From: Symsagittifera roscoffensis
Lineage: Eukaryota > Xenacoelomorpha > Acoela > Convolutidae
Direction: 5' to 3'
Assembly (NCBI RefSeq): GCF_963678635.1
Contig: NC_087064.1
Span: 5,492,411 to 5,556,410, forward strand
Length of the DNA: 64,000 nt
The notes beneath the pieces are model-generated. The model had not been told where the DNA came from. It did no database searches and saw only the letters and a program-made list of their open reading frames with translations. The position numbers were made by a program, and so were the translations under genes. Below are positions 1 to 9,741 of this stretch, piece after piece (positions within the stretch are counted from its first letter, which is position 1; every line of letters starts with the position of its first letter).

Positions 1-1
1 C

Positions 2-3000
2 TCTAAGCCACCCGGTCAGACGCCGGGTGAGTATTCTAGGGATTATCCCCGAACCACAACAGTGTCTGGAGACGACAAGAGATATGGGAATCTGAAGGCC
101 CCAGTAGGTGATGGCCTTTTTGCAGCGTATGATCCCTTGGACATAAAGGCTGCCAAGTATCTGGTTGTGGCCGGCTCCGATTATCTCTATACACCCCGTT
201 CTCTATTCTGGCCTGATGTGATTTTCTTAACGGCGCCTAAGCTGGACTGGGGACAGGCGATAGGCATGATGATAAGTGTACGGAGAGTGGTCAGCATGGA
301 GCCGCAGGTGATAGTGGTTGCAGGCGCGAATGATCATCTACAAAGCAGAGGCCTATTGTCACGTCTGACGGATGGATCGATCCCGAGTAACGAAGTTATA
401 GGGGAAGCGATCATGACACTGCTCTCGGCGATGGCCGAGGTAGAGGCAGCAGCAAGACAACGGTTCACCATGAATGTGGTGAAGGTGATCTTTGTATTGT
501 CACCAGGCTACGCTGCGTTGCCTGAACCCCTTCAATTTGTGTACACGATGGTCACGACGATAGCGGAGGGGATATATAACGTGATAATTCCTGCCCCAAA
601 CAGAGTGGTGGACCCGGACAATTATTATCCGCACCGATCTGAGCTTCCCGCTGTTTGGTCTGACATCTCGAATGCCATACAGGGACTCAGAGATTGTAGC
701 ACAACTCGGTTGGTGCTAGACGAAGTTCTGGGGTTGGAGCTGTCCAACTTCGCAAGATTATTGAAGCTAAGACCAGGGGTAGGTGACGATCATCTGTTAG
801 TACAACAGGTGGCTGATGATCTCTGGTTCAGGCAGATGGATCATAAAGAGAACGAGCAGGGAAGGATGATCAGGAAGAACATGACGTCAGCAGAAGAGGA
901 CCTCATGGCAATGGCTTTGCGTACGAAGCCACACAACAACATATGGTTGTATCTGTCACCGAGGCTGTGCACCTTGGGTGAAGACGCATTTGAGTATGCG
1001 CCGGCAATAATTAAGGAGATACACGCGTATTTGAAGAGTCTACTTGATGCCCGGGAGTTGGCTGGAGGCAAGATGTTGAAGCTGATGCAGGACGTGAATA
1101 CGATGTCGCTGGACAAGTTCCAAGCGGACGTGCTGGCCACGAAAGCACAGTACGAACGATCGGATGCTATCTTGGGCGGAATGGGAGTGGGATGGACGCC
1201 ATCTTTCCTATCGACGTGCTACCCGAGGGCATCTAGGAACCTGATCGCAAGTTTTGTCAAAGACATCAGGAAGTTGTCGATTGGCCTGGTGTTAGCCTTA
1301 TACGTGACATTTGGTCATGAAAACTTTGTAAAAGGACCGGCAAACCTCTTCACCCAAGCGTTGGCCGATTTGAGGTTGGATGGACTCTTGACCCTGATTG
1401 CCATGACCTATGGTCGGCTGGGAGACTTGCTTGTGCTATTGCGTTACCCTGAACAACTGCAGGGACCCAGTCGTGAGTTCAATGCACAGTTGGAAACCGC
1501 CTCGCTCAGGAAGATGAAAGACTGGAGGACTCTCCTACTTCAATACCTCCTGCAACAGAACAGAAGCGTAACAGGAGAGGACAAAGTGGCGACGAACGCA
1601 AGCGAATGCAAACAGTATTGTGGCATGCCCTTATTAACAGACTTAGCTGTCATGATGCGGATTGATCCGTTGGCTCTGGTCCACGGACTAAGGGAATTCG
1701 TCACAGTGGTTTATGGACCGGCGATGTCCTTTGCGTTCCCGGATGTACAAGTTAAAGCGTACAGGAATTCAGTGTTGTACGTCAACCTGGTCTCAGTAGT
1801 GGATTGTTCCGTGCTGAATTGGGTAGAGCAGAGTGAACTGAGAAAGCTGGCTAGCGATGATAGGCTGTTCGGAAGAATAGCAGAGCCAGGTTGGGTGTTG
1901 ATGGATTTCAACAACCACTTCAAATGCCGAATGGGTCGTGAGGATCTGTCCCACATCCAGTTCAACCCAAAACTCTGGAATCTGAGACCAGTGGTGAAAG
2001 ATACAGGAGAGGCTGTGGTAGTACCTCAATTGCCGGGAGCCTATGCCCATGCAAGAGAGAATCAACAGACATGGCTTCCTGGGTCCAGGCCGCTGCCGGA
2101 CCAATGCCATCGGTATCCACCGATAAGGAGGATGTTGTTGGGAGTCACATCTCCCATCATTGCCCCTCGTATCGGAGCAGCCCGTGACGCGGAGAAGAGA
2201 ATGCAGAAGTGGAGTGGAGGGATGGAGCCGCGCTTCATCAGCTGGAACGTCGCTGCCGCGCACACGTTCGACTTCTCATTTCCTGATGCCTGGAGCAGGA
2301 AGAAGATCAAAGCACTACCCTCCAGGAGACCAGAGGTCTCGGCTGAAACGTGGAATGAAGTGTATTCTTCCGCGGACGACTTATCAAGACTGAAGTGGTC
2401 AGGAGAAGCGAAGGTGGTGATGCTGGAGGTGGCAAGTGAGAGCAGAGGTGGCTCATATGTAACGATAGAGGACCTGGCCCCACATGGTGAGGAGTTAGTA
2501 GAGTTCCTGGTCGATGATGAGTTGTTTTATCATGCAGGAGACATGGCCGTACCGGCTCGGCCGGATTCGGGCGCAGACGCACGACAAGGACCCTCGGGAC
2601 CTAGGCCGAAACCTGATGCGGACGACGATGAATTGATGGATCAGGACGATAACGATGAAGGCACCGGAAGCAAGACGGAGAAATCGGGAGAGACCGATCT
2701 AGGAGCGTTGGAAAGGGACTTGCTAGAGTACCGGTTCAGCGAAGATGACGATGGGGAAGTCGATAGGAGTCTATTGTTGATGGCACCATCATCCTTCATG
2801 TCTCCTACAAAGGAGGCGTCAGCCGATCTATCTCCGATAGACCCAATAAGCCAGGCGAGAGAGTGCCGAAGCAGGGATCCACAGAAGCTGCTTTATGAAT
2901 CGCCAAGGAGGAGGAAAATCGAAGAGTCTATGAAGATATCGTTCCTCAGCACATTACCAGAAGAAGAATGGGAAAGATATCAAATGGAGTTGGAAGGCAA

Positions 3001-6000
3001 GACAGGAGCAATCTGGAGTCGAGTAAACTTCATGGAGAAATCTTGGGACGTGATAAGGCGATATGGGACGCAGTCCATAATGAAGGTGGGATTGAACCAA
3101 CCCATCATGCGTGAGGTCCTGGAGAAAATAGTGAGCTCCATGGAGTCGGATGTTCTGACCGAGTCAGTAACAGAAGACAGTGCCGATGATCAGCATGTTG
3201 CAAAGAAATTACCTGTCAGACGAGCCAGGAAAGGGCTGAAGCGACTAAAAGGGAGGACAGGAAGTCGAGCCATGAACCCGAAAGTGGTGAAGTCAAGAGC
3301 CAACGCAGTGGTGACCTCTTTAGCGAGCGCAGGTCGCTCAGGCGAGAGCGGGCAGGGAGATACTACAACGCTGACAGGGGGAGAAAAAGAGAATCTGATA
3401 CCCCCTATGCTCTTGGCAGGTCTGACCGTGACCGCCACAAGGTCGAAGAAAACGGCGCGAACCCTGGCAGACACCAAGTTAGAAATGGAAGTAATCAGTC
3501 AATGTGGATCTGGAGGACTTGAAGATTACAGGCCCTCGCGAATCAACATGGCCAAGTTGAAACTGGAAGGACAACTCGACGTGGTCGAGTACAGTCGAAT
3601 AACCGTGCCGGAATCGGTCCACATGGGGGATCCGGCAGGGGGTTATGTGGAAATGTTGAAAGCGAGGAACTCCGCGAGAGGGCACCTGATGGCTTGGAAC
3701 GAGAAGCCAGCCATGCAAGAATACTTGAAGGGGCTTACGGAGAACTCCAACTTCAATCGAAAAGAATATGGGACAGTAATGTCATCAGAAGCGAACGAAA
3801 TTGGATTAGAAAAGTTGCTAGAGCTTTCTTGGAGGGCGGCTCTCCAGAAATACTTTGATGAGACGATGAATGCACCTGCGACTGTAGCAGCATACCTGGC
3901 TCATCCTTGCGTGAGAACTGATCTGCAAGTACGACTGGCTTGGTGCTTGATGGGCATCAAAAGGGCGGAGTATGAAGCCAGCAACGACTCGAAATCACGA
4001 GAACAGGAGCTAGAATTGATGGAAGCTTTACGGACATTGATCTCAAAAGACGATTCAGCGATAGCATGGGCTAAACGGAAGGATGCCCTTTGCTTTGTCA
4101 GGTTTGTGGTGGATCGCATCCCCACTCCTGTGTTGGGAGAATGTATAAAGATCATTCGGCAAAAGGGAGTTGATTGCGAAAGGAACTTCCTTAGGGCACT
4201 CCTAGAGCTATATCAGGACATGCCATTGACCGTGCCAAGCAAGGAGTCGAATGATATGGAAAGCTATCGCAAGTTGGAAGAGGTGAGAAGATACTCCAAC
4301 AAAGAATTGAGAGTGAGCAGAGACTTGATTGAAGCGGCCAGAGGACAAAAGGAGTTTGCAACACTAGGGAAACTGAAGTCGTTCCAATACGTGTCTGGCA
4401 TACCGGGGATGGCGTATAATCCCTTCGTGAACGAAGAAGCCAGGGAAGCATACTTCGACTACGAGCAAGTCACAGTGCTCAACTTCTGGGTTGAACGGAT
4501 TAAGGAAATTGGAATGTTGATGGTGGAACAACCCAAGCTGGGAATTATTTTGGAGGAACGAGTAGTCGAACCCTCGATTCCCGAGCTAAAAGGGCAAGTG
4601 AGTTTTGATTGTGGTTCTTGGGACGGTCCCTTGAAAACCAGTCTAGTAGTGATGTGGGAACTCATGAAACCTTCCTGGTGTCCCCATCCTAACGCAGGCT
4701 TAATCTGGGACATGACCGCGGATATCATGTTAGACCGGGATGATGATGCGAGTCTACATGATCTGGCCATGATACAACACCTGCTGGCCATGAGATTGAC
4801 GAAGAAGAAGAGCAACCAGTCCACGGAGCTGTCCGAGGAAGGTACATCGAGTAATTGGTTGAAGCAAGGCACATGCTTGGCTCAACACAGTGGGATGGAA
4901 GGACATGTTTGTAACATGGGACACTGCCTGATTACGCTGAGCGAGCAGCATCGACAACTGGCACGATTGTACGGAAGATTGAGCATGTCAGATAAGAGTG
5001 CCATGGAGTTGGTCGCAGACTGCCATGGGGTGACGGACGTAAACCTGATCACAGCCTTGGGATTTTGCAGCATGACGAGTTCGATAGAATCGCTCGAGCG
5101 CTTGGAGCGTGCCCATGAGCTAGTGACGTCCCTCAGCGTGGAAATATTCCCTGGAGCATTACAGACAGAGCAAAAGATTGGAGGCTGGCGAGAAGCCCTA
5201 GAAAATGAAATGAATCTGAGGGATAGTGAAGCCTATCACAGACCTACTGGTTCAAAATATATGGTGGGTTCAAGCTCTGCGCCATACTGCAATAGCAAGT
5301 ATCCTACGCACATGGTGGTGATGGATGCGAGGACGCAACAGGTGTTGGTTGACCAGCTTTTCTCTGTGCCAAAATGCGTGAGGTTGGCCAGAATGTCAGA
5401 GAGGTCATATGACTTGTTGGCAAAGATCTTTCGGGCAGTCCCGAAGAGATCCGAAGGCGAGTTGCAAGACGTTGTGGGTGAAGAGTTCATGATGCTGAAC
5501 GAAGGCAACGTGAGTGAGTTCCAGAAGCAGAAAGCGAGTGGAGCGTTACCCACTGAATTCCCCACCATAGAAGAGAAAGACGATCTACATAGAATCCTGA
5601 TGGAAGTGGAACCGTTGCTGGGAGCCTCAGGGTATCGAACCCGAAGGAACATAGTGAGAACCCACGGGGAATATCCTTGCCACTGCTTAGCGCAGACGTT
5701 GTGGTACCCCAAACGAGGGAACCTGATCCTAATTTGGGACGTGGAGGAGTTGTACTCCACGGGGTTGCCCGATCAGAATCAACCAGTGTCAATCGTGGTG
5801 GTTAGCGCCATGCTAGCAGTGAGATGGTTGGAGGCTTATGCGGACACAGATGAGCAGGAGACGGCCGTGCCGACTCCTGAACAGCTGAGCAACGTGAAAA
5901 TGAGTAGTGAATTGGATCTTTTCAGAACCACTTGCAAGGTTCTGAGAATACCTAAAGCCATTGAAAGAATATGGTCAAGGCAAAGATTGATGCCTTGGTT

Positions 6001-6418
6001 CCGTGCAGTGATGACATCTTGGATGTATGAACGCGCGAAGCGTCACATGTCAAGGAACACGGAAGCCTATCAATCTTTCCAGCTAGACATAGGACCAGGA
6101 GCCTATAAGAGAGCTTTCCTGACGCATAGAAACGCGGTCACCACTGCGGTGAAGCGAGTAGCTGGAGCGCCTTGTGTTACTGAAGATGAAAAGAAAGAGG
6201 TCTTAAGAGCTGACCTAGAACGAAACGTGAGCCTGTGTCTTCACAACAGCTTTTGCAGGAACCGGGAGCAGAAGGTGAATGTGGACTTACTACCTTGTTG
6301 CAAGCCGAGGCTGTTGGAGCAGGAGGGTTGGGGCACGGCCCGCAACTCTCTGGACATGTTAGAGAAAGTTCTGGAAGACAGTGACGCTGAACATCAGGAT
6401 GGAGAAATGATGGAATGA
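2..6418 (+). CDS. Giant retroelement 3' ORF, intact; 5' end outside the window
   Basis: The frame is open from base 2 to the TGA at 6416-6418. The first start-like codon is a GTG at 62, giving 2,118 codons, but about 20 more codons are open before it and the decayed paralogue at 41803-48156 also aligns upstream of it, so the true start lies to the left. Most of the protein matches no family I recognise. Residues about 35-180 (from the GTG) look like a degenerate SGNH-hydrolase fold: a hydrophobic strand ending AGSDYL, a block III-like AGANDHLQSRG near 85, then strands ending VLSPGY and IIPAPNR. Residues about 830-880 are acidic and low-complexity; about 1045-1080 are strongly basic; about 1603-1622 hold a Cys/His cluster, CLAQHSGMEGHVCNMGHC. 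The C-terminus is acidic. I see no signal peptide or membrane segment, so an envelope role is not supported. It lies directly upstream of an LTR. Confidence 0.8.
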   Translation, partial: SKPPGQTPGEYSRDYPRTTTVSGDDKRYGNLKAPVGDGLFAAYDPLDIKAAKYLVVAGSDYLYTPRSLFWPDVIFLTAPKLDWGQAIGMMISVRRVVSMEPQVIVVAGANDHLQSRGLLSRLTDGSIPSNEVIGEAIMTLLSAMAEVEAAARQRFTMNVVKVIFVLSPGYAALPEPLQFVYTMVTTIAEGIYNVIIPAPNRVVDPDNYYPHRSELPAVWSDISNAIQGLRDCSTTRLVLDEVLGLELSNFARLLKLRPGVGDDHLLVQQVADDLWFRQMDHKENEQGRMIRKNMTSAEEDLMAMALRTKPHNNIWLYLSPRLCTLGEDAFEYAPAIIKEIHAYLKSLLDARELAGGKMLKLMQDVNTMSLDKFQADVLATKAQYERSDAILGGMGVGWTPSFLSTCYPRASRNLIASFVKDIRKLSIGLVLALYVTFGHENFVKGPANLFTQALADLRLDGLLTLIAMTYGRLGDLLVLLRYPEQLQGPSREFNAQLETASLRKMKDWRTLLLQYLLQQNRSVTGEDKVATNASECKQYCGMPLLTDLAVMMRIDPLALVHGLREFVTVVYGPAMSFAFPDVQVKAYRNSVLYVNLVSVVDCSVLNWVEQSELRKLASDDRLFGRIAEPGWVLMDFNNHFKCRMGREDLSHIQFNPKLWNLRPVVKDTGEAVVVPQLPGAYAHARENQQTWLPGSRPLPDQCHRYPPIRRMLLGVTSPIIAPRIGAARDAEKRMQKWSGGMEPRFISWNVAAAHTFDFSFPDAWSRKKIKALPSRRPEVSAETWNEVYSSADDLSRLKWSGEAKVVMLEVASESRGGSYVTIEDLAPHGEELVEFLVDDELFYHAGDMAVPARPDSGADARQGPSGPRPKPDADDDELMDQDDNDEGTGSKTEKSGETDLGALERDLLEYRFSEDDDGEVDRSLLLMAPSSFMSPTKEASADLSPIDPISQARECRSRDPQKLLYESPRRRKIEESMKISFLSTLPEEEWERYQMELEGKTGAIWSRVNFMEKSWDVIRRYGTQSIMKVGLNQPIMREVLEKIVSSMESDVLTESVTEDSADDQHVAKKLPVRRARKGLKRLKGRTGSRAMNPKVVKSRANAVVTSLASAGRSGESGQGDTTTLTGGEKENLIPPMLLAGLTVTATRSKKTARTLADTKLEMEVISQCGSGGLEDYRPSRINMAKLKLEGQLDVVEYSRITVPESVHMGDPAGGYVEMLKARNSARGHLMAWNEKPAMQEYLKGLTENSNFNRKEYGTVMSSEANEIGLEKLLELSWRAALQKYFDETMNAPATVAAYLAHPCVRTDLQVRLAWCLMGIKRAEYEASNDSKSREQELELMEALRTLISKDDSAIAWAKRKDALCFVRFVVDRIPTPVLGECIKIIRQKGVDCERNFLRALLELYQDMPLTVPSKESNDMESYRKLEEVRRYSNKELRVSRDLIEAARGQKEFATLGKLKSFQYVSGIPGMAYNPFVNEEAREAYFDYEQVTVLNFWVERIKEIGMLMVEQPKLGIILEERVVEPSIPELKGQVSFDCGSWDGPLKTSLVVMWELMKPSWCPHPNAGLIWDMTADIMLDRDDDASLHDLAMIQHLLAMRLTKKKSNQSTELSEEGTSSNWLKQGTCLAQHSGMEGHVCNMGHCLITLSEQHRQLARLYGRLSMSDKSAMELVADCHGVTDVNLITALGFCSMTSSIESLERLERAHELVTSLSVEIFPGALQTEQKIGGWREALENEMNLRDSEAYHRPTGSKYMVGSSSAPYCNSKYPTHMVVMDARTQQVLVDQLFSVPKCVRLARMSERSYDLLAKIFRAVPKRSEGELQDVVGEEFMMLNEGNVSEFQKQKASGALPTEFPTIEEKDDLHRILMEVEPLLGASGYRTRRNIVRTHGEYPCHCLAQTLWYPKRGNLILIWDVEELYSTGLPDQNQPVSIVVVSAMLAVRWLEAYADTDEQETAVPTPEQLSNVKMSSELDLFRTTCKVLRIPKAIERIWSRQRLMPWFRAVMTSWMYERAKRHMSRNTEAYQSFQLDIGPGAYKRAFLTHRNAVTTAVKRVAGAPCVTEDEKKEVLRADLERNVSLCLHNSFCRNREQKVNVDLLPCCKPRLLEQEGWGTARNSLDMLEKVLEDSDAEHQDGEMME

Positions 6419-6700
6419 AGATGACGGAGGAAGAGAAGAGAAGGAGAAAAAACTTGATTGTCTTTGTGTGTAAAAACTTGAACAAATCAACCAAGTTTTG
6501 ATTATTGAACTTGTGAAACTTTTTGTTTTGATTTAGTTTGGTCAGACCAAACTTTGAAAATTGTTGCAATTGTTAAAATTGTTGATTTTGTTGATTTTAG
6601 TTACTACTATCTATGTATGTATAGAAGGAGCATAGGTGAGTATATTTACCTATTTATTCCCGACTGAAGTTTTTAACCTGTGTAAGACACAAATTCACTG
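6419..6700 (+). other. 3' untranslated stretch between giant ORF and LTR
   Basis: AT-rich, with no coding signal. Short blocks match the stretch after the paralogous ORF (48500-48700), for example GAGTATATTTA, so it is element sequence. Because the similarity runs on into the LTR, the exact LTR boundary is uncertain. Confidence 0.45.
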
Positions 6701-8050
6701 TGTGGCGACATGGTAAGTTTGAGTAAATTCGCTCGAGAAGGGTGGGTAACTCAAGAACTTTCCTAGCCACAGAGTTTCTTAGTTTTAATATTGAAAGGAC
6801 CGCATAAATGACTAATTATACTTGGTGAGTGAAGTTAAGTTAATTTTAACGGGTGCGTGGCCGTGCCACGTCCCACTTTTTAATCAGAAGCGAAAAGAAG
6901 TTTTATGGCAAGATGACGTAAGTAGTCAGAAAAGAAATTTTATCTAGGACACTCCTCATGGTGCAGATTTTGTGAAAATGTTGAAAGGCAGTGAGGTGTA
7001 GTACGATGCCATTTGTGAACACGTAGTGAGTTGAAGTGGAGTAGATAAATTTCATTTTCTAATGCGATTTGTAAGATTGGTTACAGAAAACTGGATACCT
7101 ACTTGACGATAACCCGGTGTTGTGCGATCAATAGGGACATTGATGGAGACTTGTCCGGGGAGTATGTGCCATTCCGCCGGATGACACAGTATAACCTTCC
7201 CGCGACGGAAATAAAAGTGACTAAAGGCCTTACGAACAAAAAAGTGTTGCGACGGAGGGTCAGAATGTTCTGGAATTTTTAATTTTAAAATTTCGATTTG
7301 AAGGAGAACATTTCTGAGAAATAGAAAAAAGACGGCCATTTTGAATAAAATAGAGAAAAATCAGAACGACGCCATATTTTGTGACGAACGGTTGTATCCG
7401 AGACGAGAAAATTACGGAGCCTCTTATCGTGGCAATAACACACGATAAGGACCTTAGTGACGGATATTTGTGGAGACGGAGGCTTCAGTGGGGGGAAGAG
7501 AAATACCACGGAACCCTCCCGGGACACGAAATATAGGAGATAAGAGTGTTATCTCAAGAAAATCACGGGAGCGGAGGCTTGGTCCCCCAGAGACTGTTAT
7601 ATGTGAAGGGACTGTGTAAACTAGCTATAACAGTTGCTGGAATGTCCTAGATATTAATTAAACACCGATATTATTTGATATTTCAGAGTATGAGTAGATA
7701 GAGAAAGGAAAAGGTCAATCCATCTCCAATGGATTTAATATAAAACTGTCACACAAAAACATATAAAAATAGGTTGTTCGAGCCGTGTTTTTAATGACAA
7801 TCACGTAGTCTGAGGATCCGAGACTCAGCTATGTGGTTGTGTTCGCATGCAAACGAAAGCTGATCAAAAGTCGTTTGACTGATGGCCTAAAAATAGTAAC
7901 TTTTTACTTTGCCCTAGACAGACCAGAAAATCAACTGGCAAGGTCGAGACGGTGAAAAACGAGTAGAATTAAGGTAACTGACGCCTGCCAGTCGTTGATA
8001 GGTACTTTTTCTACGCTCCGTCGCTGTGTGATATTTGGGCGAATGTTACA
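6701..8050 (+). repeat. 3' LTR of the left element (subfamily A)
   Basis: It starts TGTGGCGACATG and ends GGGCGAATGTTACA, the same TG...CA type of ends as the LTRs at 16963-17865 and 48711-49636. Shared internal landmarks occur in the same order: a short hairpin around ATCCAT/ATGGAT, a CGTGTTTTTA/CCTGTTTTTA stretch, a second long hairpin, and a segment ending GCCAGTCGT. At about 1,350 bp it is longer than the roughly 900-930 bp of the others, so it carries extra sequence or the 5' edge is misplaced. Immediately after TGTTACA the sequence becomes the opposite-strand pol fragment at 8051, which fixes the 3' edge well. Confidence 0.65.
7717..7840 (+). promoter_or_regulatory. Two conserved LTR RNA hairpins (left LTR)
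   Basis: Hairpin I at 7717-7735 pairs AATCCAT with ATGGATT. Hairpin II at 7797-7840 pairs CACGTAG with CTATGTG and, inside it, CTGAG with CTCAG, with an outer ACAAT/GTTGT stem. The LTRs at 16.9 and 17.6 kb form the same two structures with compensating base changes, which argues for a selected RNA structure in the LTR transcript. Function is inferred only. Confidence 0.5.
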
Positions 8051-8416
8051 ACCTGATGAATCTTTTATTTTCTTTAATCTTCTCAAGATACAAACTTTGT
8101 CCCTATGATTGGGACAATCAAAAACTTCATTCTCTTTTACTTTTTTAGTCATTTCATATCAATTTTTCACGGGTAGAGCGTATCCCAGTTTCCGTCCCCT
8201 CTGGATTGTGATGGGTATATCAAGAGTATTCAACAAGACACTGACGCAGAGACCGCTCTTGGTTATCGAGAAGGATCTTCCTAAAACAGCAGCACTTTGA
8301 CTATTTGGATTTGGGACTATGCATACTTGCTTGTCGTCAATTAGTTCATTATATTTTTTCATTCGCAAGCTTACAATTGCCGCTTCGTTTGCTTGCAACT
8401 TCACCCTCCTACTCAA
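8051..8416 (-). pseudogene. pol: pol fragment between protease and RT
   Basis: Read on the minus strand from 8416, this encodes a conserved pre-RT segment (LDIPITIQRGRKLGYALPV), of the kind found between protease and RT in Ty3/gypsy pol. An in-frame stop follows at about 8159-8161, then NEVFDCPNHRDKVCILRR in the same frame. The fragment is cut off at 8051 by the LTR of the left element, so RT and everything downstream are missing. It is the 3'-most surviving part of the inverted element whose gag lies at 9277-11439. Confidence 0.6.
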
Positions 8417-8523
8417 GAATACTGGTGCTTAATTCTCATTCACCATTATTAAATTTACCGGTTTAATTACGTACTTTCTTTCAGGATTCCGAATCCTGAA
8501 TATGGCATTGTTTAGATCAATTT

Positions 8524-8754
8524 TTACGTCGAGGATATCAAATCGTCTTTGTTGAAGCCCATTCGCTCCCAAGTTTCGATTGGTATAACGCTCAAGACCG
8601 CACCCGTGTCTATTAATCCGCGTAAGTGAGTCCTCTTGCCATTTATGTCAAGCATGTGTGCCGATACGTCCGCTTCTGTACCGATATGCATTGCATCCTC
8701 TTCCAACATGGCACAGTGTCCAATCGATCTCACTTTCAGTTCTTCCCTGCCCAC
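8524..8754 (-). pseudogene. pol: Retroviral-type aspartic protease fragment
   Basis: The segment RGLIDTGAVLSVIPIETW carries the D-T-G active-site triad of retropepsins followed by the hydrophobic strand expected after it. The upstream part (GREELKV...ADVSAHMLDINGKR) matches residues just before the deletion in the plus-strand copy (24060-24205), so both copies had a protease here; this is the only DTG motif left in the window. Stops upstream (8755-8948) and the lack of a following RT make it a relic. Confidence 0.7.
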
Positions 8755-8948
8755 GTTGATCTATCCGGCTAGGTCTTCGTTTTATGTTATCATAGTCTTC
8801 GTGTAGATGTTTATTCCATCTATATTTAACATCACCTCATGTGGAACATAGGCTTCCGTGATACTATTCTCGACGCGGACTGACTTGCTACCACCTCTTG
8901 TGAGTAGTGCCTTCAAGGCTCTAGAAGTTGTCTGCGGACTTATTGCAC

Positions 8949-9170
8949 TTAAGTAATCTGCGCGTACACATCAACGTGCATTATCGTTTGATCGCTCGGT
9001 TCACTCAGATTTCTTTTTACTTCATGGCCGCTCACTGTGATTACCGACATTATCCTGGCTCCAATTTTTGTTATGCCAAATGGTTTTCCTGTCACCATTT
9101 TTAGTGTGTTACAGTTTCCACTCCTCGTCGCTCCCATCTTGGCTTCCGGCACCGGCACCGGCCTACACAA
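8949..9170 (-). pseudogene. gag-protease junction fragment
   Basis: It matches the plus-strand copy at 23700-23870: MGATRSGNCN...VTGKPFGITKIGARIMSVITVSG and NLSEPSDQTIMHVDVYA correspond to VISGQRFGMVPQGSKIQSII and NLSEPSEFTLMHLDTYA. It lies between the zinc knuckles and the protease and ends at a stop. No domain is recognised in it. Confidence 0.55.
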
Positions 9171-9276
9171 TGTCTCGTTTTACTTCTGCCTTTCGGTCTC
9201 CTGTTTTAGTCGTTGCTCGATCTCTTTCGTTGCTAGGTCTTGTTTCACTTTGTTGATGACCTCTGCAGCTGCTTTC

Positions 9277-9741
9277 TTATAGTTTATCTCTAGAGAAGTT
9301 CCGCACTCGGTGCCTCTGAGTTTTTTTGTCAAACTCGGCTTGCCTGTTCCTCGTGTTCTGTACCGCTTCCAGCGCTAGCTTGTGTTTGGGGTGACTTTGG
9401 TTCTTCACTGCTTCCCAAAACAACGGACAGTCCATCCTGAAATGGACCTCTTGATTGCAGAAGAAGCATCTCGCACCTATCTTGAGGATCAGGCCACTGT
9501 AAAACTCATGTTCTTCCGTCTGGCTCATATCTTCCTCATCCGGCGCATATCCCAGACTCTTCATGCCTTGCTTGTACGTCGTGCAATCCGCCACTTGATG
9601 ATCCGCTGATCTGCAATTTGCGCATGACCTTCGTTTGTCCATATCATCCCTAGGCTTATACCATGACGACCTCTGTGGTTGACTCCCCCCTTGCATGTTC
9701 CCATTCTCTGGGTACGAGTACTTCTTAGGTTTCATCAACAT
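9277..9741 (-). pseudogene. gag: gag nucleocapsid with two zinc knuckles
   Basis: Two CCHC knuckles are visible: CANCRSADHQVADC and CFFCNQEVHFRMDC, both with CX2CX4HX4C spacing, typical of nucleocapsid RNA-binding domains. A basic, Arg/Gly/Asn-rich lead (PENGNMQGGSQPQRSSWYKP) precedes them. It overlaps the capsid ORF by a few bases in another frame, so the two were probably one gag, separated by a frameshift. The plus-strand counterparts at 22982-23197 and 23255-23485 have lost one cysteine of the second knuckle, so this copy is better preserved. Confidence 0.8.

Noticed and set aside
62..64. GTG at 62 as the start of the giant ORF
   Set aside because: The frame is open further left and homology extends upstream; it is only the first start-like codon in the window.
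2062..2582. Several 80-150 codon ORFs opposite the giant ORF
   Set aside because: Overlapping shadows without conservation in the paralogous copy.
2..6418. Envelope glycoprotein for the giant ORF because of its position
   Set aside because: No signal peptide, no membrane segment and no cleavage-site-like motif seen.
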